Part shown: piece after piece, positions 22,285 to 33,630 of the stretch
How the letters are laid out: each line of letters starts with the position of its first letter
Position numbering within the stretch: the stretch's first letter is position 1
DNA from: Gari tellinella
Lineage: Eukaryota > Mollusca > Bivalvia > Cardiida > Psammobiidae
DNA length: 64,000 nucleotides
Reading direction: 5' to 3'
NCBI GenBank assembly: GCA_922989275.2
Contig: OV277857.1
Span: forward strand, 115,682,231-115,746,230
Position numbers and translations under genes: made by a program
Notes under the pieces: model-generated
The model's database searches: none
What the model was told of the DNA's origin: nothing
Seen by the model: the letters and a program-made list of their open reading frames with translations, nothing else

Positions 22285-22826
22285 AGCAAACACAGTTACT
22301 GCCATACTATGAGGTTACTTGGCGTTTACCATTTCGGTGCCAAATAATCGAATGTGTTTACCTCTTTACCGATTTATTGTCGTCTGCTTAAATAATGTTG
22401 TCTGCAAGATCGTTTCAAAGTAAATTTTAAGGTTGTATGAATTAAAAAAATTCGATAAGAGAGTCAAACGGTTTGAATCCTGATCATTGCGCCGAAAGGG
22501 ACAATAGCCATTAAATTGTCTAAATAGCATCGCGTTCGGACAAAAGTACTAAAAGGACTGATATTCCAGAAGTATATGCATTTGATTTACTAGTCTAGTA
22601 TTGAAATAAACGTTCTGTACATGAGTTATGCTGATATTTGATAGTATAGTTATAACTCTACAGACTGTACAAAATTACTTCATGCTGAGGTATTATGAAT
22701 GTCTGTTATCAATATAATAACCGCGCATATTCCATAGATTAGCTATGAATAGTAATCGGTATTCTGTCTGAGTTTGTATTATGTGAAGCTCATAAACCCT
22801 AACGCTGCCGATCATAACTTGACAAC
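22285..22826. other. Half family-A copy, then unassigned
   Basis: 22345-22500 matches the reversed left half of family A ('tttattgtcgtctgcttaaataatgttgtctgcaagatcgtttcaaagt...tcaaacggtttgaatcctgatca') and stops near the hairpin centre. The remainder is unassigned. Confidence 0.5.
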
Positions 22827-22989
22827 CACATTCGAACATCGATATCTCGAACTCGCTTACCACAAACTATCCGATATTTCGATACATGAATTATATTACT
22901 TCATGCTCGGTTAAGTCGAACATACCCGTGTTACAAAGTTAAAACGTGGCTCGACATACCCGAGTTCGAGAAATCGAAGTTCGACTGTA
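22827..22989. mobile_element. Family-J MITE, partial
   Basis: 'cattcgaacatcgatatctcgaactcgctta' on the left, 'cccgagttcgagaaatcgaagttcgactgta' on the right. It matches the intact copy at 26932 with the outer left bases changed and the inner palindrome shortened. Confidence 0.65.
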
Positions 22990-23905
22990 TTTACCAACCG
23001 TCTGGAGCAACATCTAGATCTTGATCTAGTTACAATTTACAAACTGTTTGACAACCGTCTTTCCGTTTCTTATATAAAAAATACCAGAAATAAATTCATG
23101 AATTTTGCAGACGACAATTTCAAAGCAGACGATATTACGGCAGGATACATGCACATGTCAGGTTGTTTCAAACGTCATCGGCAAAATGGTTTCAAAGAAT
23201 GAAATAGAAATTAAAGCACGAAAGAATAACATTTTGTAGATTGTTTGATTACAATTTGAAACTGAGAATGAAAGCAAATATTCTGCCAAAATCTAACCTA
23301 TAAACCCCTAGTAACGCATATATGCATTTAAAGTTTTCCTCCACTGAAGAAAAAAGGTTCCAAGGTCCCTAAATAAATTGTTTCTATATTCTAGCAGATG
23401 GTGACTTAAAACTCACCTGTTTTTAAAAGTAGAAACAGATTATGGGGTAAAGGGTTCAGCATTTGGATAATCCTTTAACTGTACAATTGTATCTTCTGTT
23501 ATAACCCTTTCACCGCCATGGCATCGCCTGCTTTAATCACGTGTTAACCCCGTTTTATTCAAAGGTAGCTCAAGACAAAATGAATGAAGAACCATCGAAA
23601 TGATTACCAAAGTTTTTCTCCTGATTAAATTTATATCAAAACCTTTACTTTAAGTTTGTTAAAGTTTTAGATCCCAAGATTTAGTGATTTGAAGTGACAT
23701 TGCGTCAGGTGTGTCATCGTGAACCGAACCCGCTTTGTCCGTTACATGATGTAATAACGACATCCATCGTTACTGTTTCGAAATATCTGAAAGGAAGTAT
23801 TGCTGTCAAATGGGTACATTACACGTCACCGAAACTTTCCAACATAATTCCATGTAGAAAACAAGTAAAACTTTAATACTTAGAATTAGGTTCCCTTATC
23901 AGTCA
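22990..23905. other. Unassigned; family-S, family-H and TTAA scraps
   Basis: 23100-23150 has 'gcagacgacaatttcaaagcagacgatattacggcag', the module shared by A, S and C. 23285-23455 resembles a worn family H ('ctagtaacgcatatatgcat', 'ctagcagatggtgacttaaa', 'ggtaaagggtt'). 23500-23545 starts like a TTAA MITE ('aaccctttcaccgcc'). No gene. Confidence 0.4.
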
Positions 23906-24108
23906 GGACCCCGTTTCAGAAAACCTCGTACAGCAAATATTGTCATAAGTCAGATTATAAAAGTCTCAATTATTATTTATTTCTTGTGACATCTTTTTGG
24001 AGTTGTCTTGAAAAGACAGGATTTGATAGAGAAATCAGAAATTAAATGAATTTTAAAGTTATGACTTACGATCGTTTTTGTTGTACGAAATTTTATGAAA
24101 CGGGCCCC
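23906..24108. mobile_element. Family-F MITE
   Basis: Starts 'ggaccccgtttcag' and ends 'atgaaacgggcccc'; the ends are imperfect inverted repeats. Inside: 'gtcataagtcagattataaa' mirrored by 'gttatgacttacgatcg', and 'gtgacatctttttggagttgtcttgaaaagac'. About 203 bp. Relatives at 33431 and 47352. Confidence 0.7.
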
Positions 24109-24297
24109 TGATCAACTGTTAACAACTGGTATGGTGATGTCAATATTGCTTGCTTAAATTACTATCGGCATAATTATGCATTAACAATTTATTTTATAGC
24201 GATAAAGGTTGACTTCATACATAAAATCCGCAAAGTTATTTTTTTCCTTGTTCCTTTTGGTGTTTGGTTTAGTACTTGCATCCTGTTATAAGCATTT

Positions 24298-24541
24298 AGT
24301 ACCCTTTCATGATCAAATTTATCGCGAGATACTTACCTTTTCATCGCTATATTGTCGTCTGCTTCAATAGTGTTGTCTGCACTATCGTTCAAAGTTAGAT
24401 TTCAGGCAGTATAATTGCTGTAATTTCAGAACAAGAGGCAAACAATTCGATCCTGATCAGACGCCGCGTAATGCGGCGTCTGATCAGGATCAAAACTGTT
24501 TGCAAATGCGCTTTATGTCGTCATTGAGAGTGGATCGGATA
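24298..24541 (-). mobile_element. Family-A MITE, reversed, worn right end
   Basis: 'ttagtaccctttcatgatc' start; 'tattgtcgtctgcttcaatagtgttgtctgcac' module; hairpin 'gatcagacgccgcgtaatgcggcgtctgatc'; end 'gtcattgagagtggatcggataa'. Confidence 0.7.
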
Positions 24542-26100
24542 ATGAGGAAACGTGTTTGTAGTTGTAATATCGGAACTTCACTGTATAGTTTGGTTCAGAC
24601 ATACAGTTGCAGTTAATGCACTTAGCTAAATAGTTTTGGCTGAAGATAACCCCCGGCAAAACATTTCCGTTTACCAGGAAACCGATTGAAAAAGCAATCA
24701 ATCACTGTAATCGTTATCAACAGACAATCAAATGTCATTGAAATGGCGAGAGTTGGTGTTGAATAAAGAGGATAAAATATATAGCTTACCTAACTGTAAG
24801 CGTATATACGAAACTGATAGTCTATTGCATACAATTTGGACCCTTTAAATACTGTTGCATACAGTTTGAAGACAGATTGATCAGATACCGGGTGACCAGG
24901 CCTCTGATCAGGCTCCAAACTCTTTGTCACCCAATTCGAAATAAATATTCATTGTTTTAAACACAAAAAGTTTAGTCCGATATTTTTAAAAAATCAACTG
25001 AATTGCATTCGTATTCCTTTTCGTCGCCAATTGGTTTGCTACGTCAGTAGCAGGACGACACCTTTCGTTACTACGATTGGTTATATGTGACATTCGAAAA
25101 CAATTTGTTGTCTAATTTTAAGTTTCAACTCGTTTTTCGTGAGTGAAAAAACTGAGATATGTGTTTCAGGACTTTTTATGTATAACGTATCAGATATATA
25201 TTAACTGCAATGTGAATGTTTTGATTGTGAGGAAATTTGTTTGACCTTGAAGGTCTATAATGACTAGCCTTCAGTTAAAAATAAATCCCGAACCTTTTAT
25301 TCTATCAGTTCACAACTTTCCTTAATCGAGAACATTACGAACCATGTGCGACTCCATGGTTTGTTGTTTGAATTAAAATTCAGCTTTCAGAGAAAACAAT
25401 AAACAACAATAAACGAAACAAAATAAATCAAACGTGTAGATGTTGTATTTAAACGATTTAATAAGACGCTAAGGTAGTTGTTATTTTCTTTTCTGTCAAA
25501 ATTATTGAATAACATAGCATATATTGATGACCACAAAAATGCGTGCAGATAGTGTTCAAATTAAGAGAACAACGTGTTTGAGTTTCCCCTTTATAAATAT
25601 GGGTGTAACAAAAGCATGTTTCATTGAATCAGGAAATGAGTGTTCGTTGAGTTGATCGGTTTAATAAAACTGTTAGTGGCTTAGAAACAGTCTTTGACGA
25701 TTATTTTATCATTTTATAACATCAAATCCGGACCACCTGCTTATTTTACGTTTAGACCTAACAAAATGTCTTGGATATTTTAGTTTCAGCAATATTAATA
25801 TTGTTCAAATATTGGTTAGTTTTGGTGAAAAACTGTTAGGTACAGTTTCATTGTCAGGTATACAAGAAATTGAAGAAGGAGAATCATTTAAAATGTCTGC
25901 ATTTTCCTGCTTGGTACTTGAACACTTTAAAGTACTATCAGGTTATGTTGTGTATAATATAGGCAACGACGAAGAAGAGTCTTTTGTTTTTAAAAGTGAC
26001 GTATTGACTTCAAGATCACTATTTTATCATTTAAATTAAGTTAAGAAAGTGGTTCATCTAAATTTCTATAGAATATTTCTTTCTTTAGCACTGTTTACAA
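24542..26100. other. Unassigned, with a family-B core and one orphan frame
   Basis: 24840-24935 has a degenerate hairpin ('gatcagataccgggtgaccaggcctctgatcaggctcc'). A frame without stops spans 25698-26039 on the plus strand; its later part includes VSFGEKLLGTVSLSG and an acidic run. A splice-acceptor-like 'ttttagtttcag' lies at 25778-25789 inside it. I recognise no family. It could be a terminal exon or chance. Confidence 0.3.
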
Positions 26101-26931
26101 TTGTTTCTAATTTATTCTATTTAAATCAGATTTGACAACAGCTTTGGTTACCCGACGTCTGATCTGACTACAAACTGTTTACAGTGGAACTACCAGTTTT
26201 TAGCATAAATGCGTTTATTGGGTACACTTAACGTTTTCTCTTCTGTACATTATAACTCTCTTTATAAGCTTGAGAGATAAATACATGATTGGAAATTGCA
26301 ACATTTGAAATGATTTATAAAACCAACAAACGATGGATTGTTTCTTCTTTTAGTGTTTAAACGAGCTTTCGTTGAAAAAAAACCCTAAATTTCGCTGAAC
26401 CTTAAAATGTACGTAGTTGCATTTATATCTTTTATAAAGTTAACCCTTCACTGCCTTTGTACAACTGCTTTTCCATTGGTAAAGCAACTTGAACTCTGAT
26501 CATATTTTAAATAATATGGTAACTGATCAGGCTGCAAACTGTTTGCAATTCAGTTTTGATGAATCGGCAACAAATCTTGTTTTCAACGTATATTGCATTG
26601 CATTTCAGGTCATTAATACTAGACAGGAAATAAAAGTATATTCTCTGCTGTAAACGCAATTGTTACAATCAATCCTGTGATAAACTTCCACTTAATTAAT
26701 AAGAGACTAGTATTTAATACTTGCGGTTGCTTAATGCAGGGTTAAAATAATGTAGAAAGCTCTCATAGCAGTCACTTGTCATAGAATGTGTTCATGCTCC
26801 TTCACGTGATCTCGTAACCCATTACCCAATAGATAACTATCATGCTTTTACCTTGTTCCTCTACTGGAGCTTGTAGTTCCTCATTATACAGTCACAACTC
26901 GTGAATATGCGCCATAAGTAATACAGTCGAA
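26101..26931. other. Worn B and A/S cores, then unassigned
   Basis: 26135-26240 keeps 'cgacgtctgatctgac...aaactgtttacagtgg...gcataaatgcgtttattgggta', the right half of family B. 26440-26560 has a 'ttaacccttcactgcc' start and a small palindrome. 26700-26900 resembles worn family H. Confidence 0.4.
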
Positions 26932-27119
26932 CTTCGATATCTCAAACTCGCTTAACTCGAATTATCCGATATTTCGAAAGATAAATTTGCCTTATTTCAA
27001 GCTTGGGTAAGGTGAACATACCCGTGTTTCAAAGTTAAAACGCGGCTAAGCCGCGTTTTAACTTTGAAATTCGGGTATGTTCGACTTAACCGAGTTCAAG
27101 ATATCGAAGTTCGACTGTA
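26932..27119. mobile_element. Family-J MITE (TA type), intact
   Basis: TACAGTCGAACTTCGATATC ... GATATCGAAGTTCGACTGTA. The whole 188 bp is nearly one palindrome, centred on 'aaacgcggctaagccgcgttt'. TA ends suggest a Tc1/mariner-like mover. Worn relatives at 22827 and about 48178. Confidence 0.8.
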
Positions 27120-27645
27120 TGTTTTATCCTAGAAGAGTGTAGCTAACACTGGATCAACATTAACCTGTTTTAAGTGGTCACCTATCTTAAAAATAGAAAC
27201 AGGTGAAGGAGTGATGGGTTATGTCAAGATCAGGAAAACAAACTGAGAAATAAAGAATGTTTGAATTTGAATTTGACTTATATTAATTTCACGATATGAA
27301 CTCAATCATGGGTGCAAACGTAGGCAATTATGAGTTGGGGGTAATATTGCGTTTAATCAGAGTTAATCTTAATAGATATCTCGTCTCAATGCATATAACT
27401 ATCAGCGAAAATGCATTGTGTATTCCCGGAAGTATCATTTAAACTGTAATTCGCATAATAGTAAATGTAAAATGGAAATTTCGTTTAGATTTAAATAAGG
27501 TTATGTGAGATTAATTCCCTGATATGTGTGCATAATCTGAAACAATAACACCAAGCTAAAACTCGTAAACTCCTTCTCTCATTGTTGTTTATTACATGCA
27601 CCAAGAAAGTTGCCGTTTATAAATACCAAGGGTGGAAGTAGTACA
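27120..27645. other. Unassigned
   Basis: A family-H scrap ('cctgttttaagtggtcacctatcttaaaaatag') lies at 27164-27200. Nothing else recognised. Confidence 0.4.
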
Positions 27646-28028
27646 GTAGCGCGTTCAAGTACCGTATCAGCGAACAGTAACGTTAACCGATGCAAACAAC
27701 CCATATAGAACGACATCTAACGTTCACCAATGCCCTTCAATAATAACTCATTGCGCCCTTTTCAAGGGTACGAACGATTTATGTACGATTCGAAATAAAA
27801 CAAGCAAAAGTGTACTAATCAACTGAAATGCATCAATTTTACCGCATATAAAAATAAGATTTAGCTGCTCAGATGTAAGCTGCTTTGTTTGATACATTAA
27901 GTATCGGAAAATGTTGGTTTATTGATGAGAAATTAAGTCGGGACTGTTCGCCGGTTTTATCAAATAAATACGAAAGAAGACTCAAGCAGGAAACGCAACA
28001 CAAACAATACACCCTTCTCTAAAGCAGA

Positions 28029-28080
28029 ACACACACACAGACATACCATAACAAACACACACACACACACACACACACGC
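28029..28080. repeat. (CA)n microsatellite
   Basis: Two CA runs, 28029-28039 and 28055-28080, separated by 'gacataccataaca'. Confidence 0.9.
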
Positions 28081-28141
28081 AATACCATTCCTTCATCTAC
28101 ACACTAAACAGAAAACAACACGCAACACAAACATAAAGCTA

Positions 28142-28280
28142 AGTGAATATAGGAGCCCGCCTTGGTACGGTCAGTAGCAATCAATAATCAATTATAAATT
28201 AATTAACTATCAACAACCACTGGGGGGTTAAACCTGGGTTTAGGGGCGCCCAACCTCACACTTATCTCCTATATTCACCT
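28142..28280. mobile_element. Small inverted-repeat unit nested in the 1.34-kb element
   Basis: GTGAATATAGGAG at 28143-28155 is mirrored by CTCCTATATTCAC at 28266-28278. Between them are 'gggggttaaacctgggtttaggggcgccc' and an AT-rich tract. It may be a separate insertion or part of its host. Confidence 0.5.
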
Positions 28281-28990
28281 ATAAAGACGAACAGTGTACA
28301 TAAAATATAAACCCTGTTCCACAACCTTACAATCAAAAAGACCGCCAGCACAGTAAGTAAATACATGTAAAACATCTAACAAAATTCTCTGACAGGATTA
28401 TTAGTAACACGGGAAAGAATTAAACATTCAAGCCCGTGTTAAAAATAACCCCCTATGGCAACGGTCAAATTGTACTCAAGCGAATAGTCTGTAGTCACGA
28501 GTAACTGTAAGACATGGGAGGGTTTAGGGTACGACAGAGAGGGAGAGAAAAACCAAAGAACGAAAATCCGACATATATCTCCCGGTTAAGGACGGCTTTA
28601 GAGATACATCATCATGTAGTGCTAAGCCCTGTCTGTCGTCGCACAACCAAAGAGGAAAGCATAGTTATCAATTGTAGATTGATCGATAACCAAACGTGAA
28701 GTGCGCAGCAATATAGTTGGATCATAATCTTTTTTGAGGAAAAATCTAATACGTTTCACAAATAGGTTTTGAAAATGCATATGTCCAAGAATCTTACGAT
28801 GTCTGTAAATCATATCACCATAAAACTCCGGAGGTCGATATTTTGTTTTCCATTGTAGGCGATGGCTAACTACCTCTGAGGCCGTTCGTGCCGTTCGCAA
28901 TCGGTAACAGCAAAACGGTCGTTAAAGGTAAATTGTTACCGTTTTCTGATGCAATCGATGCAATCGGAACGGTACTTGAACGCGCTACAG

Positions 28991-29131
28991 GTCCCTAGAT
29001 TATAAAGAGTTTGAGTTGGGTTCGTTCTCAAGCATACAGATTGGTCACATTTGAGCGACAGCTCAAATCTGACCAACCAAATGCTTAAGAACGAGCTCAG
29101 AATCAACTCAAACTCTTTATAATTTCAGACC
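28991..29131. mobile_element. Family-K foldback MITE
   Basis: 'ggtccctagattataaagag' is mirrored by 'ctctttataatttcagacc'. The arms continue as 'tttgagttgggttcgttctc' / 'gagctcagaatcaactcaaa' and 'ttggtcacatttgagc' / 'gctcaaatctgaccaa'. Almost the whole 141 bp can fold. It touches the 1.34-kb element directly. Confidence 0.75.
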
Positions 29132-29794
29132 TTGAGTTATTTCCTATGGAAACATATCTGCTCTACTGTTCTTCTACATTTAACGAAAACCTTGTTAACG
29201 TGTAGGGGTTAATTCAATTTGATCTAAATCATGACAGAGTAGAATAATGAAATTGTTATTTGTGTAGGGCATATGAGAATGCATGAAAAGACATTTCCAC
29301 AATGGGGAAGATTTGCTTTCCCGTTTAAACGAATTTAAACGCAAACGCAATGCAATCAAATGTCGAAAGATACTCGTTTTGAAAGTCGACAAATTTAATT
29401 AGAGTTGTAAACAGTTTAGAGCCAGTTCGGACGCCGAGACGTTAGTACGAACCCGTTTGGTAGTAAAGAATCACGACTTTGTTTAGCTGTTACACACACA
29501 AACAGTATGAGGTTAGTGTGTGGATAAGAGTGTATGTCCATTTAACACTTGGGTCATAGAACTGTCCAAGTGTGTGAGAACTGTTGCAACAGTTTCAATC
29601 AAAATGAACCCAAATAACTGGCACACGTTTTTTTCTGTTTTTCTTTTAATTCAAAGTAGTAGTAGTGTAAAAATATACTCTCTCGTGCAGTGCGCCTCCC
29701 ACAGTGCCTCCAATAGTGCCTATCATGGCCGGGAGCCGCGAGGAATGACGTCACGTAACGTCGTCTGCTATACAGGACCTTTGGATGTTTTGAT
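29132..29794. other. Worn family-B copy, then unassigned
   Basis: 29290-29450 keeps 'agatttgctttcccgtttaaacgaatttaaacgcaaacgcaa' and 'cagtttagagccagttcggacgcc'. The frame at 29520-29885 (121 codons) runs across unrelated sequence and has no motif. The region 29690-29765 is GC-richer than its flanks, unexplained. Confidence 0.4.
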
Positions 29795-29852
29795 TGATTT
29801 GGGTTCTACGGCACCGCGGCATATAAAATGGTCATATGGCGCCGAAAAATAC
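29795..29852 (-). repeat. SINE/LINE tail motif, copy 1
   Basis: 'gggttctacggcaccgcggc...ggtcatatggcgccga'. The same motif occurs at 48355-48402 (same strand), at 51064-51112 (other strand) and, diverged, at the tail of the SINE at 63491. Similar 'ttttacg.cgca...catatggcg' strings occur in repeats of many invertebrates (from memory, the 3' domain of MetaSINE-type elements). Only this domain is recognisable here. Confidence 0.55.
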
Positions 29853-31587
29853 AAAAAACGATCACATATAAAAGCACCAAAATAACATCGATCAACGTGT
29901 GTGTACATAACATGCAAGATTAGGTTTTTATTTGACAAAATACGTTTGGAGGTCCATGTCTGTAACCCAATATGCAATATCAAATTTCAGATATACATGC
30001 ATTCAACTTTTAATACTCAAGAGATACATATATAACTGAATTATATTGCATTAGAATTTCTTCAAAAAGCATTTGTGCTTTATCACGTAGGGTTAATGGT
30101 CTCCATTTTCAAATCTGGCCAATTTATAATACTTCAAACGGTTTTACCCCTTCAGCAAAGTTCATTTATATCAAACCAAGTTTTATAGGAAGAAGTCGTT
30201 ATTTCCATTTTAAAAGGAACAGATCGCAAACGCACATAAAGTTATGTACATATAGAGGAGCTTACATGAGTGCTCAATTTATATCAATTTTAATAAACGA
30301 GTTGAGTAGAATAATATGACTATATAGCGTTTGTTGACGAAAAGGTTGGGCCGGTGAACCTAAAAAACAGTATTTCACTAGTGGATAACGATATTTAAAG
30401 AATGGCTTTATGCAACTCTCTGACTGCAGATTATATGATAAAAGGACTTATTCTTGAAAGTGTTGACAGTTTATTAAATCTTAGTGGCAAATAATTTGGA
30501 GCCTAACCATACCTAACCACATGTAGGTGTTTAATTTCCTCCAAACTGTAGAAAACTCGTAGAATTGTTTAAGCACACATGTAATTTTGATAAAGAATAA
30601 ATAAAAAAAACTTCCCCCCCTTATATGCATGTGAAGAAGACTATATGTTTCTAATTTAAACGCTAAGAAACGCAACCGCATTGCAACACAATGAAGAGAA
30701 AGGCCAATGTATTGATAATTCTGACTATTCATCTTAATCTGAGTGGCAAACCGTTTGGAGCAAGATCATACGCCGGTTAACCCGGCGTCTGATCTGGCTC
30801 CAAAACGTTTGCTTTCGAAACAATAGTTTTAGCATGAACGCGTTTAGTGGGAATGAATAACGTCGTCTCAACTGTGTTAATGCTATTAACTTTGGATACT
30901 GGACCGTAACATTAATTGTTTACGCTCTATAATACATTGTTTCTTTATGTTCAGAAGCGACATATTTTCAGACACAGTGTAAAAGTTGATTCCATAAATC
31001 CAACAAGAAATAACTGTTGGCAACGTTTCCTGTCAGATCCGAATGCCAACGCCAGCTAATTAATTGGTGAATTATTACGCTATTGTTTGGCACGGTATTG
31101 CTTGTTAAAGGTTAAAATAATTTGTATGAATCTCCTGAGCTGCATTAAATCTTGAAGGGACAAAACATGCAGTCGAACTTGAATCAATTAGAAACATTGT
31201 ATGAAGAAAACTGGTCATATTTAAAGACAGGACGCCACAAAATATAGGACTAGCGATGTGCAGAAATATCCTATACATACTTTATACATTACTTTTGACC
31301 TGCATTAGACCGCCATTTGTGATACAGACTACACAAGTACCCTATTTTTAGTGATCCATTATTTGCTTAGCGTCAGTTTTACTTAATTATAGTCTAACAT
31401 GTTTTATACACTTAACACCAATACATACTTGTAGGAATGAGAAAGAACAAATTGAAAGAAAACCCCAATATTTAAGTTAGTTTTGCATCAAACACTTAAC
31501 GCAATTAATGATGTTATTATATAATTGCAATATTTGCTAATTTGTTCTTTGTTCAGTGTTGTTTTGCATTTATGCCTGACCGTAGGT
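29853..31587. other. Mostly unassigned; worn family B at 30660-30880
   Basis: 30650-30880 has 'ctaatttaaacgctaagaaacgcaaccgcattgca', 'agatcatacgccggttaacccggcgtctgatctggctcc' and 'gcatgaacgcgtttagtgggaatgaataacg', a reversed family-B copy with lost ends. The rest is AT-rich with no gene signal. Confidence 0.45.
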
Positions 31588-31837
31588 TACAGTGGAGAAT
31601 CTGTTATTCTTTCCCGTTTAAACGCAAACGTACGCAAACGCAAAGCACTAAAACGTAGAAAAGAACAACTTTTGGACAATTCTGATATTTCATGTTTACC
31701 ATGGTGGCAAACAGTTTTGAGCCTGATCAGACGCCGGGTAACCCGGCGTCTGATCTGGCTCCAAACTGTTTGCACTGCAAATAATTGTTTTAGCGTAAAC
31801 GCGTTTATTTGGAAAGAATAACAGATTCTCCACTGTA
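31588..31837 (-). mobile_element. Family-B MITE, copy 4
   Basis: TACAGTGGAGAATCTG ... CAGATTCTCCACTGTA, 250 bp, with a perfect 'gatcagacgccgggtaacccggcgtctgatc' core. Same orientation as copy 3 (20985) and almost the same sequence, so among the youngest copies here. Confidence 0.85.
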
Positions 31838-31867
31838 TATATTTATTTTACCATTGTAAGCTTAGTT

Positions 31868-31985
31868 AACACATTCAACCCTAGCGACGAGTATACTTGT
31901 CATTTACAAACACTGTACCTGCTAGGATTACACTTGTCCCATGCAAACAGTGTAGACCCTGCTCAGAGGGCTCCTTAAGTCGTAA
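31868..31985 (+). mobile_element. Half family-I MITE, cut at its hairpin centre
   Basis: TTAACACATTCAACCCTAG start, 'gtacctgctaggattacacttgtcccatgcaaacagtgtagaccctgctcagagggctccttaa', then unrelated sequence. The break is at the dyad of the palindrome. Confidence 0.65.
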
Positions 31986-32194
31986 AAGGAAAATTCGTTT
32001 TCCACAAATCAAAAGGTACACATAGTCAAAAACTAAACGCAAACAAGTCTCCATGAAATAAATACATTGAAGACTCATTACGATTTGAATGACAGACAGT
32101 TTGCCAAATATCATTCGCAATATACATACATGCTATAACACACACTACCTCTGTTGTTGGGAAAGAACAGTGTGTTTACCCTTGTATCTACATG

Positions 32195-32816
32195 TTTATA
32201 CTACTCAAAGTTTGCTAAGGACCAAGAGTAAAATCTCCATAGGTACCAATGCATTGACCCTATCACATCCAATCACATAACTTCCAACATTTTTGTTCGA
32301 TTTCTTTCAAATTTGGATATGTTTGGGCCAATTGTGTACTTAACAGATTCTGATAACGTTTACCCTTATTGAGGTCGTGTAGGCAGAAACCGAGAAAATT
32401 ATCAAAATGAAAATTTCTGAGATTTCAGCGAAATTTTCAAATCCATTGAATTTTTCATTTTAATGTTCTAAGAGATGTTACAATGGGTACAATTGAACAC
32501 TGAAATTTAAAACGTTGTTTTACCAACGAATTACATCTCTAAGAACAGCACAATGTACAATTCAATGGATTTGAAAATTTGGGTGAATTCCTAGAAATTT
32601 CATATTTTGATAAATTCATCGGGTTTCGCCTACATGACCTGAACAATTGTTACATTTTGAGAATCTGTGAAGTAAACCTTTGGCCAAAGCATCTGCAAAT
32701 TTGTAAGAATCGAACAAAAATGTTGGAAGTTATAAGATGAGAAATAATAGGGTCAATGCATTGGTACCAATGGAGATTTTACCCGTGTTGCTTAGCAAAC
32801 TTTAAGAAGTATATTA
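32195..32816. mobile_element. 620-bp foldback element
   Basis: The arms are about 270 bp each and roughly 80% alike by eye: 'aaagtttgctaag' and 'gtaaaatctccataggtaccaatgcattgaccctat' on the left, in reverse on the right, then 'cttccaacatttttgttcgat' and 'ttttcaaatccattgaat'. The loop is about 80 bp. No coding capacity and no other copy in the window. Confidence 0.75.
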
Positions 32817-33012
32817 GTTTAAGAGGCTAAACTTACCCGATGGTGCGAATGTGGTCGACTCTCTCTTACACTGAAATATCTCATATATACAGTAGATACT
32901 AACATTGCATTAGGTGAACTTTATTTCACTATATCGATTAACAGTATGGGAATAATCCTAAATCCACCAGTAAGGCAATAAGATAGAGGCAATAACACCG
33001 TTATGAATATGA

Positions 33013-33372
33013 TACAGTGTTGCCTCTCTATAATGAGACCCAAAGGGTAACACAAATTGTGTGTTGTTCGGAGGGAGTTGTTATAGCGAGGGGGCAATTA
33101 CGACTTGACTTACATTTGCAAATAGCTTGAGTTAAGATCAGATGCCGCTGATCTGGGTTCAACCTGTTTGTCAATTGTCATTATATTTTTTCTATCAAAA
33201 TGTTCACTTATATGTAATTTTGAGACAAACAGCAATCGACACTTTTAAGCAGACGATATTGCAGCAATAAAAGCGAAAAACATAGTTTTCCTGATTGTGG
33301 ATCAACGACAAGGGTTGTTGCAAGGAGGGACTCGTTGTGTTAGAAGGTCCGCTGTAGGGAGGGAACACTGTA
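33013..33372 (+). mobile_element. Family-C MITE, complete
   Basis: 'tacagtgttgcctctctataatg' start, 'gtagggagggaacactgta' end, 360 bp. Interior order: 'tgttcggagggagttgtta', a shortened hairpin ('aagatcagatgccgctgatctggg'), 'atcaaaatgttcacttatatgtaa', 'aagcagacgatattgcagcaa', 'ggttgttgcaaggagggactcg'. Confidence 0.75.
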
Positions 33373-33630
33373 CTCGGTATCTGAGCTGACTCCAAACTCA
33401 TTGCAATGGACATCAGTTCTTAGCAAACAGGGACCCGTTTTATGAAACGTCCTTCAACAAAACTGGTCGTAAGTCAGATTCTAGAATTATCATTAATAAT
33501 TTATTTATCCATCTAATATTTCTTTGGAATCGACTTTTCAAATCGGTTCCAAAGAGATGTCACAAAACGAATTAGATGGAGAAATAATAAATTAGATATA
33601 TTTTAAATGTTTGACTTACGACCGTTTTTT

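Larger units (their letters stand above)
27646..28988. mobile_element. 1.34-kb element with 20-bp terminal inverted repeats
   Basis: GTAGCGCGTTCAAGTACCGT at 27646-27665 is found in perfect reverse at 28969-28988. Just inside, 'gatgcaatcgatgcaatcgg' on the right has a weak partner 'ccgatgcaaac' on the left. The interior holds CA repeats, a smaller inverted-repeat unit and several short frames without known motifs. The element is non-autonomous or decayed; the CAG-like outer bases hint at hAT, but I find no clear 8-bp target duplication. Confidence 0.65.

Noticed and set aside
29520..29885. 121-codon protein gene
   Set aside because: The frame crosses the SINE/LINE tail motif and has no motif or codon pattern of a gene.
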